This document shows positions 61,006 through 64,000 of a DNA stretch of 64,000 nt, piece after piece. Within the stretch, counting starts at the first letter, position 1; each line of letters starts with the position of its first letter. The notes below the pieces were generated by a model. That model ran no database searches, was not told the DNA's origin, and saw nothing but the letters and a program-made list of their open reading frames with translations. The position numbers were made by a program, and so were the translations under genes. This stretch comes from CAYXAA01 sp964462985 (GTDB lineage Bacteria > Pseudomonadota > Alphaproteobacteria > Rhizobiales > Stappiaceae). The stretch spans positions 1 to 64,000 of the forward strand of contig CAYXAA010000017.1 in the NCBI GenBank assembly GCA_964462985.1, given 5' to 3'.

Positions 61006-61914
61006 TCAGCTCCAAAGTTGCGCGCGCACGGCCTCCGGCCAGTCAGCGGTGTCGAGACCATGGTGCGAAAACAGCGCCAGTGCGATCCGCTCCAGCCCAA
61101 ATCCGACGCAGGCGGTATGCGCCACGCCGTCGTCGGCGGTCCTCAGTTCCCAGGTCGTGCCGAAATGGTCCTGGTGGTAGTTGAACGACAGGCAGGCCGT
61201 TGGCTTCGCGGTCGACGTCACGGGGATCAGCAGCTCGAACTTGAGGTTCTGCTGGCGCTGGTTATTGGCCAGCATCCTGCCGGCTCGGCCGAAGAACGGA
61301 TCGTTGGCGACATCTATCTCGACCGGCAGTTGCACTGCCTCGATCAGCGCCCTTCCGCGCTCCATCCATTGCTCGCGGAACACCATGACGTCTTCTGCGG
61401 TTCCCATCCGGACGTATTCGCGCATGCGGAAAAGTTGCATCCGCGCCGGATCCCTGGAGGGCTCATGGCGGAAGCAATAGGACTGCAGGTCGAACAGTGC
61501 GCCGCCCTCCGGCAGGGGACCGCGCCGGGCGATCGTTGGGTAGAGCGGGTAGCAGGCCGCCGGAGTCAGAACGATATCGGTCGCCTTCTGACGTTCGGTC
61601 CAGTCGTTGCCCGCTGCCATGCACTCGAGCAGACCCATATGGTCAAGTTCGTTGCCACAGAAGCTATGCACCGTGCCGGCGAGTTGCGGGAAGCTCTTCA
61701 TGTATCCGGAGCCTTCGAAATGGGCCCGGTTCATTCCCGGCGGGAAACGGATCGTCTCGGCCTTGTCGCCAGCAGCAAAGCGTTCGATCAGACGCTCGAA
61801 GCGCGCGATGACGTCTTCGAACGCACCGGAGCGACCGTAGAGACCGTCGACGCCGGTCTCAATCAGGAGGCCCGCATCGAACAGGCGATTAAGCAGGGAC
61901 GTCTGCTGGTCCAT
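61006..61914 (-). CDS. Amino acid:[carrier protein] ligase (seryl-tRNA-synthetase-like)
   Basis: The 302-residue product is a stand-alone class II synthetase core without a tRNA-binding arm. It has motif 2 as CFRHEPSRDPARMQLFRMRE (about 147-166) and motif 3 as CVGFGLERIALALF (about 269-282). Zinc ligands are probably Cys121 (AACYPLYP), Glu166 and Cys269, as in the Bradyrhizobium glycine:CP ligase. These enzymes activate Gly or Ala with ATP and load it on the phosphopantetheine of a small carrier protein instead of tRNA. The carrier is two genes upstream. The gene starts 4 bases after the flavoprotein gene. Confidence 0.92.
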   Translation of the reverse strand: MDQQTSLLNRLFDAGLLIETGVDGLYGRSGAFEDVIARFERLIERFAAGDKAETIRFPPGMNRAHFEGSGYMKSFPQLAGTVHSFCGNELDHMGLLECMAAGNDWTERQKATDIVLTPAACYPLYPTIARRGPLPEGGALFDLQSYCFRHEPSRDPARMQLFRMREYVRMGTAEDVMVFREQWMERGRALIEAVQLPVEIDVANDPFFGRAGRMLANNQRQQNLKFELLIPVTSTAKPTACLSFNYHQDHFGTTWELRTADDGVAHTACVGFGLERIALALFSHHGLDTADWPEAVRAQLWS

Positions 61915-61918
61915 GACC

Positions 61919-63100
61919 TTACCCCAACAGGCTGGTGTCTTGCTTCTGCACGAGTAGCATCGTCGAGGTGTTCCCGAGGATGCGGTCGTTCGAAATCATG
62001 AGCTGGGCGGAATGGGCGTCGCGGAGGTGGCGGCCAAGGCTGTAGGGCGTGCCGTTCTTGTATCCGAGAATGCCGCAGACCAGCAGGCAATGATTGATGA
62101 TCGTCAGAATCGTCTGCGACGAACCGATCTTGACGTTGTTCATGGCCACGGCAAACGCCATTGACGACAGCTTGTTTTCATCGAGCCGGGCCGCTTCGAA
62201 CTGGTCGATTGCCGCGACGATGTTAGCCTTCACGAGTTGCAGCAGGGTGGAGGCCTCGGCAAGTCGGAGCGCGCCTGGCGGCGTGCTGCCAGGGCTCTTG
62301 CGTGCGGCGGCGCGCACGTAGCTTTGGGCCCGCGTGACGGCGTCGGCGGCAATTCCGTACCAGACCGCACTCCACAAGATGTGGGAGTTGGCGAGCATTG
62401 ATTGCGCCGCGATTTCGGCAAACGGCTTTGGGAGAATCTGCACGGATGGCGCTTCCCCTTTGAACAGGAAGCCGTCCGAGCAGGTGCCGCGCATCCCAAG
62501 CGTGTCCCAGACGTGGGTTCGCTCCAAAGTGTACTGGCCCTTGAGGAACACGGTCATCACCTGGTCCGACGGGGCCGCATCGGCATGCGATCGCGAGGTG
62601 ACCAGGATCGCGTCGGCATCGGCCCCATAGGAAATGACGGTGGCGTTCTTCTCCAGCCGGCAGCTGTCCCCGTCGATCGTGATGGCGCAGATGGAGTTGC
62701 GGAGGTTGCCGCCGATGCCACCCTCGGTCGTGGCAGAGGCAAGCAGCAGCTGTTCGGCCGCGATCCGCGCCATGAAGCTGCGGTGCCAGTCGGACTCAGC
62801 GCCGTGAGACACCAGGCTCGACACCTTGATCTGATGCATGGCGAAGGTCATTGCAGCCGCGGCGCAGGCCTGTCCGAGAATCGCGCAGACTTCGGCGACC
62901 TCGGCCGTCGACGCCCCTTCGCCGCCGCAATCGATCGGAATCTGGATGCCGAGCAGGCGTTCGGCACGCAGGGCATCGACGGCCTCGCGCGGGAAGCGGC
63001 CGGCGGCGTCGACGTCGTCGGCATGGGCAGCGCCGACAGCCGCGGCACGTTTCGCCCGCTCTATGATGCCGAGCGTCCCGGTGGCGGCGGTGTGGTCCAT
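61919..63100 (-). CDS. Acyl-CoA-dehydrogenase-like flavoprotein
   Basis: The 393-residue product has the acyl-CoA dehydrogenase fold: LLGIQIPIDCGGEGASTAEV, MTFAMHQIKVSSLV, LASATTEGGIGGNLRNSICA (FAD loop) and DTLGMRGTCSDGFLF. The C-terminal helices end in GRHLRDAHSAQLMISNDRIL. The catalytic glutamate normally found in the late YEGTSEI-type motif is absent: the aligned stretch reads ILGNTST. It may oxidise, or otherwise act on, the aminoacyl group held by the carrier protein encoded just upstream (1-base overlap, TGATG). Substrate unknown. Confidence 0.85.
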   Translation of the reverse strand: MDHTAATGTLGIIERAKRAAAVGAAHADDVDAAGRFPREAVDALRAERLLGIQIPIDCGGEGASTAEVAEVCAILGQACAAAAMTFAMHQIKVSSLVSHGAESDWHRSFMARIAAEQLLLASATTEGGIGGNLRNSICAITIDGDSCRLEKNATVISYGADADAILVTSRSHADAAPSDQVMTVFLKGQYTLERTHVWDTLGMRGTCSDGFLFKGEAPSVQILPKPFAEIAAQSMLANSHILWSAVWYGIAADAVTRAQSYVRAAARKSPGSTPPGALRLAEASTLLQLVKANIVAAIDQFEAARLDENKLSSMAFAVAMNNVKIGSSQTILTIINHCLLVCGILGYKNGTPYSLGRHLRDAHSAQLMISNDRILGNTSTMLLVQKQDTSLLG

Positions 63101-63357
63101 CAGGCGACCTGCTCTTCGGGCAGAATCGACTCAACGGCCTTGGCGATCGCGCCGATGCTGGCAAAGGAGGTACGATTCAGGAGAGAGTCCGGAAATTCAA
63201 CGTCGAAACGCTCCTCGAGCGCCAACATCAGCTGGACGGAGGCGAAGGACGTCAGTCCAGCTGCGTAAAGATCGGCATCGTCGTCGAGGGTCGCGACGTC
63301 CACGGGCAACTTGCCATGCTGTTTCAAAAGCGCGCGGATTTCCACGATGGTCGACAT
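63100..63357 (-). CDS. Acyl-carrier-protein-like carrier for an aminoacyl group
   Basis: This 85-residue acidic carrier protein has the phosphopantetheine site at about Ser37 in YAAGLTSFASVQLMLALEE. Thr stands where ordinary ACPs have Asp (DSL), the pattern of carriers paired with amino acid:CP ligases. The helix pattern fits the four-helix ACP fold. The ATG at 63357 has AGGGAGA 8 bases upstream; an in-frame start at 63375 is less likely. It is the first gene of the operon and overlaps the flavoprotein start by 1 base. Confidence 0.9.
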   Translation of the reverse strand: MSTIVEIRALLKQHGKLPVDVATLDDDADLYAAGLTSFASVQLMLALEERFDVEFPDSLLNRTSFASIGAIAKAVESILPEEQVA

Positions 63358-63565
63358 GATCAGTTCTCCCTTCACCGTGCCGGCATGACCGGATCTTCGG
63401 CCTGAGATTGGCGCCGGCGGCTTTAGGAATACTGAAGTTTAGCGGTGTGAGATGCTTAATTCTTGTTAAGGTTAACTAATTTTCCGGATCGCAGCGGCGC
63501 TGCTCGGGAACCGCCGCTGGCGGTCACCAAGGACTTCGATTGGGCTCGATCGTCGTCGCCGATCG
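63358..63565. promoter_or_regulatory. AT-rich upstream region of the carrier-protein operon
   Basis: This region holds the presumed promoter for the minus-strand operon. On that strand GTTAACCTTAACAAGAATTA (63476-63457) contains three TTAA tetramers. One pair is spaced by 6 bases, close to but not matching the CtrA pattern. No convincing -35/-10 pair was found. Cytochrome b561 also ends here. Confidence 0.3.
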
Positions 63566-64000
63566 TCAGCCCGTCATGCGCCTCAAGACGGAGTCCTTGA
63601 GAACGAATCCATGAAGCAGCGCGGCGGCGATATGGACGAGAATCAATCCGGCAAAGACCAGCCCGACCACTTGGTGCACGGCGAACAGCCGTTCCGACAG
63701 CGCGCGGTCGGGCGAGACGATCGGCGGTAGCGTGAACAGGCCGTAGAACGGGATCGGCGCCGGGTAGGCCGAGGTCGCCACCCATCCGAGCACGGGGCTG
63801 CCGAGCAGGATGACGTAGAGCAAAGTGTGGACAATCTTGGCCGCGATCCGTTGCCAGGCTGCGATCTCGAGCGGAAGCGGCGCCGGTGGATGGGTCAGCC
63901 GCCAAGCCAAGCGGACTGCGGTCAGCACGAACAGGAGCACACCGGTGGAACGGTGGAAGTCGAACAATGTGTTCTGCAGCGCACCGGGCCCGACGTTGAC
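63566..64000 (-). CDS. Cytochrome b561 family protein (5' end outside the window)
   Basis: The visible 144 residues have about four membrane segments with heme-ligand-type histidines in FDFHRSTGVLLFVL, KIVHTLLYVILLG, VHQVVGLVF and LVHIAAALLHGF. RMTG is close to the C-terminus. The frame stays open to base 64000 (VNVGPGALQNT precedes the shown part), so the start lies beyond the window. Such proteins pass electrons between quinol and periplasmic acceptors. No close functional link with the operon next to it is evident. Confidence 0.85.
   Translation of the reverse strand, partial: VNVGPGALQNTLFDFHRSTGVLLFVLTAVRLAWRLTHPPAPLPLEIAAWQRIAAKIVHTLLYVILLGSPVLGWVATSAYPAPIPFYGLFTLPPIVSPDRALSERLFAVHQVVGLVFAGLILVHIAAALLHGFVLKDSVLRRMTG

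Overview
The window is high-GC DNA from an alphaproteobacterium, most likely a member of the Hyphomicrobiales (Rhizobiales). The evidence is the trpF-trpB / trpA-accD-folC order, the zinc-finger-less AccD, the rhizobial-type glycerol ABC transporter (GlpV-S-T-P-Q-U), the hemW-rdgB-rph / hrcA block and an amino acid:[carrier protein] ligase. Genus cannot be fixed by eye. No insertion sequence, prophage, CRISPR array or integrase was seen, and no gene-free stretch exceeds 300 bases.

Layout. (1) 1-5.8 kb: a tRNA-Arg(CCG) cut by the left edge, then folC, accD, trpA, a small DUF1127 gene, trpB and trpF, all on the minus strand. (2) 5.9-8.0 kb: a response regulator / sensor kinase pair. (3) 8.0-16.6 kb: glycerol and glycerol-3-phosphate use, with glpR-glpD divergent from the transporter operon glpV-S-T-P-Q-U. 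(4) 16.7-25.8 kb: a seven-gene minus-strand catabolic operon (N-formylglutamate-amidohydrolase-like hydrolase, TRAP transporter dctQ-M-P, glutamine-synthetase-like ligase, aldehyde dehydrogenase, iron alcohol dehydrogenase) divergent from an RpiR-type regulator. It reads as gamma-glutamylation-based breakdown of an amine or amino alcohol. A palindrome sits over both predicted divergent promoters. (5) 25.9-28.1 kb: pobR-pobA, 4-hydroxybenzoate hydroxylation. (6) 28.1-44.1 kb: mostly housekeeping genes: a solute-binding protein, maeB, mutS, a PHB depolymerase with an added helix-hairpin-helix domain, hemW, rdgB, rph, hrcA, moeB, a YgjP-like protease, cbiD and cobK.

(7) 44.0-57.5 kb: a Wzx/Wzy-type exopolysaccharide cluster: WecG/TagA glycosyltransferase, GumC/Wzc-like co-polymerase with a degenerate kinase part, polymerase, GH5 glucanase, two GT4 and one GT2 glycosyltransferase, polysaccharide deacetylase, flippase and a tandem alpha/beta hydrolase. 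No priming sugar-phosphate transferase and no outer-membrane export protein lies in the window.

(8) 57.5-63.4 kb, the most interesting part: a tightly packed minus-strand operon of carrier protein, acyl-CoA-dehydrogenase-like flavoprotein, seryl-tRNA-synthetase-like amino acid:carrier-protein ligase, DUF1839 protein and GH2 (beta-mannosidase-like) enzyme, convergent with and touching the exopolysaccharide cluster. The ligase family is known to load glycine or alanine on carrier proteins, but what the aminoacyl group is for is, as far as I know, not established. The arrangement suggests aminoacylation, possibly oxidised, of a glycan or small molecule, formally like the Dlt system. (9) The right edge cuts a cytochrome b561 gene.
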